Assembly (NCBI GenBank): GCA_002110485.1
Contig: MOWL01000001.1
Location: forward strand, 2,108,001-2,172,000
Source of the DNA: Emergomyces orientalis
Lineage: Eukaryota; Ascomycota; Eurotiomycetes; Onygenales; Ajellomycetaceae
Length of the DNA stretch: 64,000 nt
Direction of reading: 5' to 3'
Notes under the pieces: generated by a model
What the model was told of the DNA's origin: nothing
What the model saw: only the letters and a program-made list of their open reading frames with translations
Database searches by the model: none
Translations under genes and position numbers: made by a program
Shown: positions 1 through 12,671 of the stretch, one piece after another
How positions within the stretch are numbered: position 1 is the stretch's first letter
Layout: each line of letters starts with the position of its first letter

Positions 1-1127
1 GGATCCTGTGGCTGATACTATGATAGGCTACCCAGCCAGGCGTTCCCATCCAGCCCCGTACAACCAACGCCTGTCACTGGTCCCAAGTGTGCCAAAATGG
101 TTTCCGCGGGGCTAGTGAGCTCCCCTTGGGCCTGGTTCCGCGTCAAGTCGTGAGACTGCACCAGGCCTAGGGGAAAAATGAAAGGGCAAAAACGCAAACA
201 TGAAGCCGCAGACCTTGGGCTGGATCAGTGGAGTGGATTCTCCCTCCCAGTTACTGGTAGGATGCAAGGGCGAGAGAATGGAGCTCATCCATCCAAGCTG
301 ATACACGCTGGACTCGCTTCGTGGGCAATAATAAGGATGATAATATAATAATACCATGGGCGCTGCTGTCAACCCCCCATCTCCGCCCTGTTACCGTGTT
401 TATTCGGTGTTTTTTTTTGCTGCTCCGTATAGGAAGCCGACAAATAGAAGGCCGTGGTAAAGCTTGGTCAGACAGGAGACTTGCTGGCTCTCGTTTCCAT
501 CTTTCCGCACTTGCTTCCTCTCCTTTTTTTCCCTCCTCTGTTTCTTACTCCTTTTCGCTCTCGTTTGGGCTTTCATACAGTGCTTTCATTTTTACATTGA
601 GATAACCAAGCGAATATCGATCTGTCTCCAAGCTGCTGCTTGCCTGGAGCTCCATCAAGAAACCAGCAGCAAAACCTATTCATTCTCTCCTTGAGCAGGC
701 CAATGGTTTGCTCTTGTTTTTATCCAGACTGTCAGCGCCTAGATGTTTCCTCTCTCGATATCGACTTTTCGTATTATTCTTTTTGGCTTCTGAGTCTAAG
801 TCTCAATTTACATCTTCTTAATTTTTCTGATCAGGTTGATATCCGTTTCTGTTCTGTTATTTTGTTTTACATGCAACTATACAAATCGCCGACTCATGCC
901 AAATCTTTCCATTATTTTGTTCCTGTTTTAGAGGTGAGCTTTGCATAATTTTGCCCGCTCCATCAGGATTAGAAATCCCAGTTAGCCGCTCCCGTCTATA
1001 ACTGACTGGAGTCATCTATTCGTTTTGAGGGGTTATATCGGTATCGTTTTGTCTTCTCTAACATTTCATCAGTGACATTGCCTGGGCGAAACTCGAACCA
1101 ATCCTGCTCCAAACTGATTCAGTCAAT
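1..1127. other. Upstream region of the FLC/TRP-like gene
   Basis: No coding gene is supported here. The stretch from about 380 to 950 is strongly pyrimidine-rich on the + strand (runs of T and CT), as is common in promoters and long 5' leaders of filamentous fungi. Open frames in it lack domain-like composition. It most likely holds the promoter and 5' UTR of the gene starting at 1128. The left edge is the end of the window. Confidence 0.5.
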
Positions 1128-3449
1128 ATGTTGATCCGGCCTTGGTCAACAACGCCTCTTCTTTTGGCCTGGACCCTGTTTTTAAATCATGTCAATGGAG
1201 TCGACGTCCTCAGGAACAACGGTTTCACCACATGTCTTGATAATTCCGATATCAAGATTGAAAAACTCAACCTGAGATTCGACCGTTCTACCAACACATT
1301 CAACTTCGATGTTGCAGGGAGCAGCGCAAAGACCCAAAATATGACAGCAGAGTTGGTCGTTGATGCCTATGGCCAAAAAATCACACAGGACTTCAATCCA
1401 TGTGCTGAGGGAACTAAAGTTGATCAGCTTTGCCCTGGTACGTGAGAAGATTAGTTAACTGATTGACCTTCCCTCATCTTGCTTATGTCTGTTTATAGTT
1501 CCCGCCGGACGTTTTGCCGCCCATGGAAATCCGCAAATATCCTCCAATTTCGCAGAGAAAATCCCATCCATTGCATTCGCCATCCCTGACCTCCAGGCCC
1601 AGGCAACAATGCTTTTGAAATCAAAAGACGGAGGTGAGACCCTTGCCTGTATTAGCTTGGTGGTAGGCAATGGCAAATCCTTAGCAGCGCCTGCTGTATC
1701 ATATGTTGCTGCAGGAATCGCAGGGGCTGCTCTAGCATTGTCGGGCGCAGCAGCTTTGGCAGCCAGTGGAAATCCCGGCGCTGCTACATCAAGCCCGACA
1801 TTTAGTGAAGTTTTTGGGTGGTTTCAGTCGATGGCAACCAACGGCATGCTCAGCGTCAACTATCCACCCATATACCGCAGCTTCACCAAAAATTTTGGTT
1901 TCAGCACCGGGCTGATTCCTTGGATGCAGATGCAGATGTCGATTGACGATTTCAGGAACAAGACGGGGGGGAATTTGACGCATAACAATTTCCCATTCCT
2001 TCGAAATGCTACCCTTATCTTTGACGATGGGCCCGGTAGCTCGAGCAATGCAAAACGGTCCCTAAATTTTCCTTTTAGTTCCGCTGATCTTGCGATCCGG
2101 GAAATTTCCACATCGATCAACGAGACATCTAGCGGAGGAGGTGGCCCTGAGGAGGAGAGCGGAGTTAACCATGTTGTCAAAGGAATCCAGGCATACGTCG
2201 AAATGCTTTCGGTCCCCGAATCTAATACGTTCATCACGGTACTGTTAATATTTGCTATCGTCGTTGCGGCCATTGCAGTGGGCATATTGTTGTTCAAGGT
2301 TATTCTCGAGGTCTGGGCGATGTTTCGATCTTTTCCGCAGAAATTGACGAATTTCCGGAAAGATTATTGGGGCATACTAGGGAGGACAATCACGAATCTG
2401 ATTCTCGTATTATACGGCATCTTCACCCTCTACTGCGTTTTCCAATTCACTAGAGGCGATTCGTGGACCGCCAAGGTTCTTGCAGGCGTCACTTTTGGTA
2501 TTTTTACGGGGATTCTAGGATATTTCACCTTCAAGATTTGGAGAGTGGCCCGAAAGTATAAACAGGCGGAAGGCAGCGCGGCTGCACTGTACGAAGACCA
2601 GGAAACATGGCGGAAATACAGCCTTTTCTACGACAACTACAGGAAGGGATATTGGTGGATTTTCGTCCCCACCATCGTCTACATGCTCGCGAGAGGCTGC
2701 ATCATTGCCGGAGGCGACGGGCACGGACTCGTCCAGACCGCTGGCCAACTTGCTATCGAAGCAATCATGTTTATCCTCCTCCTTTGGTCGAGACCGTACG
2801 AAGCAAAATCAGGGCAGTGGATCAATATATCCATTCAAGTCGTTCGGGTGCTGTCGGTTGTGTGCATTCTAGTCTTCGTCCAGGAGCTGGGCATGTCAAC
2901 GACAACGCAAACGGTCACTGGTGTCATTCTGATTGCAGTTCAATCGGCACTGACCGGCATCCTTGCCATTTTGATCGCTGTCAATGCCATAATCCTTTTG
3001 TTCAAGAAGAACCCGCATGCGGCGAGGAGGCGGAAAGACCCGGGTAAGTTCCTTCCACATTAAAACCACCAATACCCTGAATTAGCGTCAGATGAAAAGC
3101 AACCATAAACTAATGAAATGATTCAAAATTTCAAGAAACCATGGAAGGGGACCTGGATAATCTCACCCCCCTGGATGCACGCAACTCCCTTCTAGAAGGC
3201 TCAAACATGCCTCAACGCTATCCCTCTACTCGGACGGGGTCTATGGGCTATTTCAACCGCACCTCCCCCTACGACCCTTACCTGAATTCATCCGCTAGCG
3301 AGGAATCGCGCCACATACCCACAGACAGCACCGATAATTTACTCTCCTCCAATCCCAACAACATAAATTATATGAATATGAGAGAGACAAATCGGACGCC
3401 ATCGCCTGAACGGCAATCTTCGTCGCCGATGATAGGACGGGCGTACTAA
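1128..3449 (+). CDS. FLC/TRP-like membrane protein (ML-like + TRP domain)
   Basis: Three exons: 1128-1437, 1499-3043 and 3136-3449 (introns with GTACGT and GTAAGT donors), giving 722 aa in one frame. The N-terminus has a hydrophobic signal peptide (about residues 1-24). An ML-like lumenal domain with paired cysteines follows to about residue 165. A hydrophobic stretch lies at about 170-193. A polytopic region of some eight membrane segments runs from about 345 to 620. The C-terminal tail is cytosolic, Ser/Asn/Pro-rich and partly on exon 3. This is the architecture of fungal flavin carrier (FLC)/Pkd2-like proteins, which act in the ER or plasma membrane in FAD transport, calcium homeostasis and cell-wall maintenance. 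The family is clear from layout and from the TM-loop pattern; which FLC paralogue it is cannot be told. It is convergent with the hrp1-like gene downstream. Confidence 0.85.
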
Positions 3450-4712
3450 AGACTATATCCCAACCTAGCTAGATGTACTCCAAGATATCTCCGAATCTCG
3501 CCCATTCATGAAGCCACAAATACATACATCGGCTTCCTTCCCTTTTCTACCCCCTATTCCTCATCGCTTAACGTCTATACTATACTGCATACCTAGTTCT
3601 CCTTTCCTTCGTATTTTCACTCTTGTCATTTCTCGTATTAGCGATTTTCCCGTACATCTTGTCTATCTATCACATACTTATACAACTTACCCCTGTCTCT
3701 TCAAGTCATATTGAATATTCACACATCGTATTACTACTACTCCATAACGTTCCTTCACTACTGAGTACTCTTTTCTTTTTTATTGTTAGAAAGTACAATT
3801 CTTTCGCGAATTGTTATAATATACCGTTGCAATCACATACCCCGAAGGACATTGTCACTTTTATCATGTCATTTCCAAGAAGGCCTTTTCCTTTCCTTGT
3901 CCCTGAAACACGTGAGCTTCGTTCTTTGCTATTTCTTGATATTACTTTTTCAAGGCTCTCCCAAACGTCAATCTTTGGTGTGCTGCATGGTTTCGGGGGA
4001 CGGGGAAGGGAAGGCACAGCTAGGTATTCTGGTCTCTGTAAATTATCTTTGGTGAATAGCATTGATAATAAAGATAGAGGTAAATATCCATGTATCTACC
4101 TATTCTAGTGTGTAAGAGTAGCTACCACGGCTAATTTTGATGTCGGATATACATAATTGCCTCGTTTTCTTTATTTGGGCTTTGTTAAATTGTTGTTACA
4201 ATACACCTCGAGAAGGAAAATAGACAATTCAAGTCAAATCAATCAAATGGGGAAGAGGGGAAATTTCAAAGCCAAAGAAATGACAATTGTAAAAGGTAGA
4301 AAAAAATCAGATGAACGAATGAACCTGGAAGACGGGTTGACGAGCGAAACAGGAATACTTGAAAGGGAGGAAAATGGGAAAATAGAAGGAATAATGTTTT
4401 GACGCCATCCATAAAACAAGAAGAAACAACCAAAAGCAAAATAACAGGAATAAGGAGTGGGCACGTTGAAGTCATGCAGGTTACTGAGAAGAGGCTGGAG
4501 AATGATCACAGGCAGATAGCGCGCCTTTTGTGTGTGGAAGGGAATTCTCGCCAAGTTTTTCCGGCGTGATCTGCAGGTCAACAGATAACCGTGGGATTAA
4601 AAATCGATTTTAACCAGATTTGTTTGGAAGACAACCCTTATATACTAATATTTCGTTATATCCTTAGCTTGTTAAGCCAACCAGTCCTGTTGTCTTAATT
4701 ATCCATTACGTT
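3450..4712. other. Convergent intergenic region
   Basis: This lies between the 3' ends of two converging genes. It is AT-rich with many T-runs on the left and A-runs on the right, as expected for back-to-back 3' UTRs and poly(A) signals. Open frames here are short and have no recognisable composition. I see no RNA gene or repeat. Confidence 0.5.
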
Positions 4713-7553
4713 TCAAGTGCGAGCATAAGGATGGAATCCCCGATGAGCACCTCGTCCCCCACCACGGTAATTCGCCCCTGGCTTCCCCGCGTTCCGCGGG
4801 CCCGTAGGTGCATTTGCTGGAGGCGCGCTTTGTGGCTGTGGTGTTATGCTCTTGTTGCTACCAGGTGATGGTCGAGCACCACCGTGTGGCGGCATACTAT
4901 GACTTGGTGACATTCCACGACCCATCCCTCCTCCGCCGCCGCGACCCATGCTCCCACCGCTCTGTGGACCAGTTGGGATATTTGGCTGCGGGACATCATC
5001 GTACATTCCTTCCCAGGAAGTAGGGCCACCTTGTTGGTACGGGGTGAATCCTCGAGATGACTCAATGGCTCGGCGTGCTTGTTGCTGTTCATACTTTTGC
5101 TGCTCAAAGGCAATCTGCTCTTGTGCATTATATCCGGGGCCGCCTCTTGGGCCAGAAAAGCTACCACCTGGGCCGCTCATACCCATATTTGGACCGCCGC
5201 CACCTCCCATTCCACCTGGCGGCCCTCCACCTACACCACCACCTACACCACCACCTACACCACCACCTACACCCGCTCCCATATTCCCGCCCATACCGGG
5301 ACCTGGGCCGGCGCCAGGGCCAGGAGCCATGGCATTGTTCATCTGCCCCCCCATTCCACCGGCTCCAAATCCAGGCCCACCCGGGCCTGGTCCTTGACCC
5401 TGGTTCTGCATCTGTTGCATCTGCTGCATCTGCTGAATCATGGCCGGATTCATCATTCCTTGCATCGCCTGAGGACCGGGCCCTTGAGAACCAGGACTCA
5501 TCGCTCCTTGGGGTGCGCCTCCGCCCATACCGCCCATACCGCCCATCTGCTGCATCTGCTGCATCTGCTGCAACATAGCCGGATTCATGCCTGCCATTCC
5601 CATTGCGCCTCCAGTCGGTTGGCCCTGAGCAGCGGCAGCAGCCATTTGCTGCTGCATTAGCGCGAAATACTGCTGCATACGTTGCCAGTATTGCGCCATC
5701 ATCTGCGGGCTCATGCCACTGGTCAGGCCTCCTTGGTTCTGGGTGTTTTGCTGTTGTTGTGAATTATCCTGCCCGGCGGAGCGATCATTGTCCCTGCTAT
5801 AACGATCTTGCTGATCTCTCATGCCGCGGCGCGAGCCTCTGCCTCGATCGTCATCGTCGCGCATGTTGCCGCGCGGTTGTGCTTTCTTGACCTCAATCGG
5901 TTTCCCGAGGATTTCTAGCGGTCCCGAGAGGGTCGCTTCAACGGCTGCCTCGCTGTCAAAGGTTACGAACCCGAACCCTCGGGGTCTGCCACTGTCCTTA
6001 TCGATCATGAGGGTGGCATCCACTACGCGACCAAACTGCATGAAGAACTGTTTAAAGTCTTGCTCAGTTGCTTCTTGGCTAACGCCACCGACAAATATTT
6101 TACTTGTCCTTTCTTGTTCATCTCTGGGAATGGCACGTTTCGGGTCGATCTATTTTTTATTTTTTTTGTTGTGAGCTTAGACGTTCTCTCTTATAGATAT
6201 CAACGACGAGTCGGCAATCGCAATTTACGTCACATGCCGCTGAGGCGATAGTAGGATAGTAGAAAAGGGTGATCCTTACAATTTTACCATCCAGATAATG
6301 TTCTTTCACCATCACAGTGTTCACAGTCTTGGGGTCTTTGAAAGTGAGAAAACCGAATCCCCTTGAACGGCCGGTGGCGCCGTCACGCATTACTGTGCAT
6401 TCTTGGACCTCTCCGAATTGGGAAAAGTAGTCTTTGAGTGATTCTAGCAAGTGTAAAATCCATGGTTAGGAAGGCGAAATTCTAAAAAGATCCGGATTTC
6501 TCGCAAAATGGTTTGGGTACATACGATCAGTTGTCTCCCAATTCAGCCCTCCGATAAACATTTTGCTATGTAGATAGATCTATTAGTCATGGCCCCAATA
6601 ATAAGTAGAAATCGGCAGACAGATGCTATAATGAAACAATCAAAAAAATAACTATGCACACAAAAATGAAATATCAGTGTCAAAGTATACAACCAAAGCA
6701 CTGCTGAAACACACAACATCAGAACTTTGGTATGGTGTTGGAACATCGCACGTCCAAGACCCCGGCGGCTTGAAATCACTTTAGAGGGACCGAACTCTCG
6801 TGTTTAGATTTCACTACCAAGAAATGATCCGATAGCCCTCCTTCCACGGGACACTTGGTTGCAAGGATTGAGCTAGTTGGGCATATTGGAGTCATTGAGA
6901 GGTTTTGAGTGAGGAATGATAGCTCCTTTACAAACAGGTTTTGGTTGACGGGTTGAATCTCTCAGGCAAACGGCTCACTCAGGAGCATCGTCGGGTATGC
7001 ATATATGCAAAGCTGGAGCCAGATCTGGCCAGTTTAAGATGCAGTTGTAAAAATTTTTTTTGGGACGACTGTATTTTCTTTCTGTTCTGTTTTCTGCCCG
7101 AAGATCCACTCTGCCTTTCTAAAATGTCCGTAGCTAGGTAATGCTGTTCGATATCCCAGAATTCAAGACAGCTGAAGTGTCTACTTCCTGCTCTGTTCTA
7201 TCAAGATATATCGACAAGAAGCTTTTAGTAGCAGCTGTACTATAGTCGCTTGAATAACTGGCTCGCCTGGCAAGAGCTTCGTCTAAGTCTCATCGACTCC
7301 CAATTTCTTTTCACAACGTGGTGGCTGAAAATCCGATACCATTGTTCTGGCCTTGTCTGGCTTGCCGAGAACACTATATAGGATTCCCTCCCTCAAGATT
7401 TATCCACCCTCCTTTCCCGTACTTCCAAGTATCCACACTTCCGGTCCGAGTAGCTCAACCCTAGCAGCAAACCCAATCCCACACGCTTGCATAAAGCCTC
7501 CCCCAATCTCCGGTGTGATGCCGAAGTCTCCGCTTATACGGTGCCTTGGCAAG

Positions 7554-7584
<31 letters not shown>

Positions 7585-8288
7585 TGTGTGTTTGTGTGTG
7601 TGGATGGGCCAGATCACGTTTCTTGTAACAAGGGTTCGAAATGCCAGTCGATGACACTGTAGAAATCAACCAGTGTGGCAGCGAATATTCAAATACAACC
7701 CGATATAAAAACAATAACCAAAACAAAAACGATAATTCCCCGTTTATCCCCGTGGTTCGCAGCGTTCGTAAAGGCCGATGTTCTCACCCGTGACAAGTGA
7801 AGAAAAGAATGGTACAAAATATTCAGAATGCATGCAGATACAACTTACCCATCTTCTTTAATACCCGTTCCATGACTTCCATGACTTCCTGGCTCTACAT
7901 GGGTTGCAATATGATCGCTTTCCAGGACCATCGGCATCGATTCATTTGCACCATTTTGTTGGTCCCCATTCGTCACCTGCTGCTGCTCCATCTGAGTTTC
8001 TATATGATAGTTGTTGTTATTGTCGCTAGTTGGTTGCTGGGGAGGAGATACAGTGTGCGCGTTCGTTTTGTTTTGGGGTGCCTGTTCGGACTCTGGGAAG
8101 CTGGGCGCAGCAGCTGGAGGAGCTGCGCGTTGCGCACTGTCATCTGCATCGTAACTGTTTCAAACAAGTCTCAGTACACACAATTTATAACTTCTGGGCA
8201 GCTGGGAAAGTTGGATGTTTTCCATGAACGTGGAAGAAGCTTACAGATCAGCAAAGAGGTCTTCTTCGAGATCCTCTGGTTCAGTCAT
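4713..8288 (-). CDS. hrp1: hnRNP Hrp1/Nab4-type RNA-binding protein, two RRMs
   Basis: Five exons on the minus strand: 8288-8245, 8154-7849, 6565-6525, 6443-6280 and 6149-4713, giving 663 aa. After an acidic start and a Gln/Pro/Asn-rich leader come RRM1 (about 118-190; RNP2 KMFIGGLNW, RNP1 RSRGFGFLTF) and RRM2 (about 202-275; KIFVGG, RPRGFGFVTF). A long Gln/Met/Gly-rich low-complexity tail follows, with QQM and GGVG repeats, ending in an RGG-like segment. This is the layout of yeast Hrp1/Nab4, the cleavage factor IB subunit that binds pre-mRNA 3' ends and shuttles mRNA. All junctions keep frame and RRM1 is rebuilt across three exons, which supports the model. The intron before RRM1 is 1,283 bp, very long for this genome. 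The exact paralogue (Hrp1 versus another Musashi-like RRM protein) is inferred. Confidence 0.85.
5229..5275. repeat. 12-bp minisatellite inside hrp1 coding region
   Basis: About four head-to-tail copies of a 12-bp unit (CCACCTACACCA on +) encode a Gly-Gly-Val-Gly repeat in the low-complexity tail of the RRM protein. Neighbouring CTGCTGCAT-type repeats encode Gln-Gln-Met. The copy number is likely to vary between strains. Confidence 0.8.
6566..7848 (-). other. 1,283-bp intron of the hrp1-like gene
   Basis: The intron is bounded by a GTAAGT donor (7848, minus strand) and a TAG acceptor (6567-6566). It joins codon Gly117 in frame to the KMFIGGLNW strand of RRM1. Other introns in the window are mostly 50-100 bp. 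It contains a TA/TG dinucleotide tract at about 7554-7611 but no open frame with recognisable content. It could hold an alternative 5' exon, a second promoter or an autoregulatory element. Confidence 0.65.
7554..7611. repeat. (TA)n-(TG)n compound microsatellite
   Basis: An alternating TATATA run passes into a GTGTGT run, with small interruptions, within the long intron of the hrp1-like gene. It is a simple dinucleotide repeat seen directly in the sequence. Confidence 0.85.
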
Positions 8289-9199
8289 GATCGCGTGCTG
8301 CCAAAGATCAAATAGGTCGAATGAATCGGATATGCCTTGCAGACAAAGTACTCGAGCTTCAACTACGGTCAACTTGAGATGACAAGCGGTTATATTAGTG
8401 CTGTGTGTGTTGACAGTTCTCGATTGACAGATTGCGTGGAGAATTTGAAAGGGAAACAGAGCAGGAAAGATGAAGAAGTGAGGCTGGAGAGCAGTGGCTT
8501 GGCAAGCTAATACTGATCGGGACAAAAGACCTAAACTGCGGATGACCCCCGTATGGTATTGTCACAGAGTTCTACAGAATACTTATATAAACAGACTCAT
8601 ATCATATAATTTTTTGTTTAAACGAAAGGCTGACATTTATCACTGTGTTCGCTATTTTTTTATTTACCCTAAAATATTTTGCAATAAGGCAATGTATCAG
8701 TCGTGGACAGGCAGCTTTCAGTCGTTTCTGTAATTTATACCTTAGCGGAGAGCGTGACAATACGTTACTAGAGTAATTCCATTATAAATCTTGGAACTTC
8801 CCCAAGCAGCTCTTCCGCTGGCTGCGGCTCTGTTGACACCTCTACGATATCGCAATAGTCGCAATAGTCGCTGTACTCCCTCTCCGCACCGAGGATTCTC
8901 CCGGCTGCTCTATTATTGTGCTTCCAGATTCCAAAGAGGTATCTAGATATGGCGAGCAGGAAGACCCCGCAGCAGGTATAGTTCTCCCCGGGCTTAGAGG
9001 GCGTTTTGAACTCGTGCTGATTCTAAATGGTGCCCCCAGCAGGAGATGGTTCAGGTCGGTCCGTACTGCATATTGCCCTTTGCAGATAATCATAGTTCCC
9101 GGCTGCGAAAGATACTATACTATCCACAGCTTTAACATTCTACAGACGGTTCTGCTAACATCTGCTTCCTGTTTCCTTTCTAGACCAAACGGAGTGCGT
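8289..9199. promoter_or_regulatory. Divergent promoter region, hrp1-like and gyp1-like genes
   Basis: About 0.9 kb lies between the start codons of two genes that point away from each other, so it should hold both promoters and 5' UTRs. Open frames are short and unconvincing. An extra upstream non-coding exon for either gene cannot be excluded. Confidence 0.5.
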
Positions 9200-11246
9200 A
9201 TGTCCACGCCCCCAGATATCTTCACTACCCCATCTGCTAACATACTTGAACGAAGACGGATAACATCACCTTTCTGGAAAACTCGATCGTCGTCGCAGCC
9301 ACAGCAAAAACCTTATGGAATAATTGACCCAAATACAGTTGTCGGAGCGTCTTACTCTCACGCTGACATGGTGACGTGAGTTCAATGCTTTCCCTTCAAA
9401 CCGGGTTGCTAACATTGATTTGACTCCGCTTACCCCTGCCCCCTAGGACCACGTCGCCCTATACACGACAACACGTATCGCCAATGTTACCTCGTACTAG
9501 CAGTAATAACCGGAGTAGTAACTCTACGCATTTGACAGAATCAGGTGGAATCACACCGCCAAATCGCCAACCATATGCGAGCTTGATGGCACAGGCTGGA
9601 GAAGACTGGAACCACGACGACGACGGGGATGAAGATGAGCTCTTCTATGATGATGACGAGGACGAGTTTGGGCTTCCCAGTGTTACGAGCATGCGCAAAA
9701 AGAAGAAAGCATCTACTCGAAATCAATTCCAGACAAAGGGGAATGATGGACGTGGTGGATCAAAAGGCCGAGCAAATGGCTCATCGACTCTGAACCCCAA
9801 TTCATCCGCATCGAGGCTCCGTGCAAATAGTTCTGATATCGCAGAAGAAAGGGGCGTCCTGACCTACCCAACGGCAAAGAAGACGGACGGCAAGATTTTG
9901 CGTCCCCAATACAAGGAAATATTGACTGGTAAGCTTCAAGCCTTGCTGGCGGTGGTAAATAACAACTAATAAATTATGCCTGAAGATCCCGCAAACTCGC
10001 TCCACTTGATTAACCACTCTCCCCCTCCAACAAACGGAACCCCTAAACAGCTAGAGGTTCACTCGAGCCGAATAAGCAGGATCAACAAGTTCAAACGCAT
10101 TCTCCAAGCAAGCACTGTATCCCTTCCTGAACTTCGCGATCTTGCCTGGTCCGGCGTTCCAGATGAAGTCCGAGCGATGACTTGGCAGCTGCTATTAGGA
10201 TATTTGCCAACGAACAGTGAGCGTCGCGTGGCTGCTCTCGAGAGAAAGCGGAAAGAATATCTTGATGGTGTTCGACAGGCGTTTGAGAGGGGGAACTCAA
10301 CCGTTGATAAGTCTGGTGGTACGGGTTCCACATCAAATGTTGGGACTGGACGAGGCTTGGATGAAGCTATCTGGCATCAAATCAGTATCGATATTCCCCG
10401 TACAAATCCTCATATTCCGTTATACGGCTACGAGGCAACCCAAAGGTCACTAGAAAGAATTCTATACGTGTGGGCCATTCGACATCCCGCGAGCGGATAT
10501 GTACAGGGGATCAACGATCTAGTCACACCATTCTGGCAGGTCTTTCTAGGGGCATATATTACGGATCTCAATATCGAGGAGGGCATGGATCCAGGACAAT
10601 TACCAAAAGCTGTTCTTGATGCCGTGGAAGCTGATTCATTCTGGTGTCTAACAAAACTGCTCGATGGTATTCAAGATAACTATATATATGCTCAACCAGG
10701 TATACACAGGCAAGTTGGAGCGCTTCGCGATCTCACGATGCGGATTGACTCCACACTAGCAAAGCATCTCGAGAACGAGGGTGTTGAATTCATGCAGTTC
10801 AGCTTCCGGTGGATGAACTGCCTTTTGATGAGGGAGGTCAGCATTCAAAACACCATACGAATGTGGGATACATATATGGTATATATAACCCCTTGTTTTC
10901 CTTCAGAATTTTCCCACGGCTAACATCCAACCCAGGCTGAGGAACAAGGCTTCTCTCGGTTTCACCTTTACGTGTGTGCAGCATTCCTTGTCAAGTGGTC
11001 CGAGCAGCTCGTTAAAATGGACTTTCAGGTTTGTTTCCCTCTTGGGTGCCAACAATGTGAAATAAATACCAATGGCTAAACATTTCTTAGGAAGTCATGA
11101 TGTTCCTCCAAGCTCTTCCCACCAAGGATTGGACCGAAAAGGATATCGAGCTTTTGTTGAGCGAGGCGTTCATCTGGCAGAGCTTGTTTCAGGATTCGAG
11201 TGCCCATCTCCGGTCCAGCACTGGAACGCACTCCGGCCCAGGGTGA
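9200..11246 (+). CDS. gyp1: TBC-domain Rab GTPase-activating protein, Gyp1 type
   Basis: Five exons: 9200-9375, 9447-9928, 9986-10878, 10936-11028 and 11091-11246, giving 599 aa with all phases consistent. A disordered N-terminus with an Asp/Glu-rich stretch is followed by a TBC domain from about residue 270. It carries both catalytic fingers of the dual-finger mechanism: the arginine in IDIPRT (Arg358) and the glutamine in YVQGIND (Gln393). Yeast Gyp1 stimulates GTP hydrolysis by Ypt1/Rab1 at the Golgi, and the C-terminal helices match that group. The start is the first ATG of the frame. The gene converges with dim1, with only about 125 bp between stop codons, so the 3' UTRs probably overlap. 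Confidence 0.88.
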
Positions 11247-11371
11247 GGGTGTCCGATTTTGTTCTGTATACCAGCACTTGCAGCGGCCAAGGTATCATAG
11301 AATCATATGTCGACATGGCGTGCATATATGCAAAAATTTTTGAACCCTTAGGTTTGGCGTTTTTTGAGAGA

Positions 11372-12671
11372 TCAACTGAAATGGATGCCCTTCTGGTTAA
11401 AAGCCCACAAGAGCTTCAGGAACTCGCCTTCATCACACATCCGTGCGCGCTTGTCTGCAAGGCCGGTTTCGTCCTCGAGAACTTGTCTGACCTTCTCCCG
11501 AACCAGTTCCCGTACTTTTCCCTTCTTTTTGCGACCTGGGTTTTCCTTTGACGCATGCAAATTAAGTTTTGGCTCGTCATCCGCAAAGAACTCAGGCACG
11601 TCACCGTCGTCATCGTCGACGTCCATAGCGCCATCCAATCCGTCATTTAGTTCACCTTGGTCTTCCAATATGTTCATGGTTTCATCCTCTGGACCTTCTG
11701 CAGGCCCATCTTCGACAGGAATGTTATTCTGGGCACACCATGTTCGGTAATTCGACTCTAGCATGTCGAGGACACTGGTGGTACTAAGGAAGCTGGACCT
11801 CATCGTCTTGTTTTTCCGCACAAAGGCAATTCTTAAAAGACCGTCCCATTCGTCGTAACTGATTTGTGGGCGCGGGTTCTTGGGAACGATGCGGACCACG
11901 CTTGATTCTACTGCAGGGGGCGGTTTGAAGTTGTTCTTCCCAACTTTCATGACGTGGTCGATTTTTGCCCACATTTGAGCATTCACAGACAAACGGCTGT
12001 AGAGCTTATCGCCAGGTTTGGCAAAAAGGCGCATTGCGAATTCTCGTTGGAACATGAGAATGCATACTCGTGGGGCGGGGTTGGTGGCGAGGAGTTTAAA
12101 GGTCAGAGGAGAGGAGATCTATATATAATTATATGGTTATTATTTTTTCACCCACAAGCTCAAGTAACAATAAACCCAAGGTTAACCTTACCTGATATGG
12201 AGTGTTGCTGATACAGACATCGAAGTATGGAAGATCCGTTTTGATCACATCACCTAGTAGAACTTCAAGTCGCTTTTGTTCTGGTTTCCCTTGCACTCGC
12301 TTCGTAACTTCTGCAGCCATTCGCGGGTCCAACTCAACCGCGATGACTTTCTTCGCTTTTTCTAGTATTTTGACAGTCAAGTTACCTGTCCCAGGACCGA
12401 TCTCAAGGACAGTCTAGGAAAACAAATTAGTAACGACACTTGAAAAAGATGTATATATAAATATATGAAGTCGGATAGCAAATACATCACTTTGCTTTAG
12501 ATCCGCCTTGTCCACAATAGCCTGAGCAACACCTGGATTTTTCAAAACGTGCTGGCCAATGTCTGTGTTCATGCGAAATACATTGTTTGCGGCCTTAGTT
12601 TTCGCAGCAGCCTGGGCATAAGGACTGGCCTGGGAAGCACTGTTGCGCTTTTTCGAGGGAACTTTAGGCAT
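11372..12671 (-). CDS. dim1: Dim1 rRNA adenine dimethyltransferase (KsgA/Dim1 family)
   Basis: Three exons: 12671-12486, 12413-12192 and 12118-11372, giving 384 aa. The protein opens with a Lys-rich start (MPKVPSKKRN), then a Dim1 segment with DIGQHVLKNP, the SAM-binding motif VLEIGPGTG (about 64-72) and the catalytic loop SNTPYQISSP (about 131-140, the N-x-P-Y motif). A C-terminal domain carries a fungal acidic insert (Asp-rich, about 290). The enzyme dimethylates two adjacent adenines at the 3' end of 18S rRNA and is needed for early pre-rRNA processing in the nucleolus. An in-frame ATG at 12761 would add 30 residues; I prefer the internal start because it matches the usual Lys-rich beginning of the family. 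The upstream start could encode a targeting extension. Confidence 0.92.

Noticed and set aside
321..948. Overlapping open frames near the left edge
   Set aside because: Pyrimidine-rich leader sequence giving Phe/Leu/Ser-rich readings; no domain and no splice support.
4948..5660. Long open frames opposite the hrp1-like gene
   Set aside because: They are antisense reflections of the Gly/Gln/Met-rich repeats, with His-Leu or Pro repeats as expected for shadows.
7620..7640. tRNA B-box-like GGGTTCGAAAT in the long intron
   Set aside because: No A box or cloverleaf could be placed around it.
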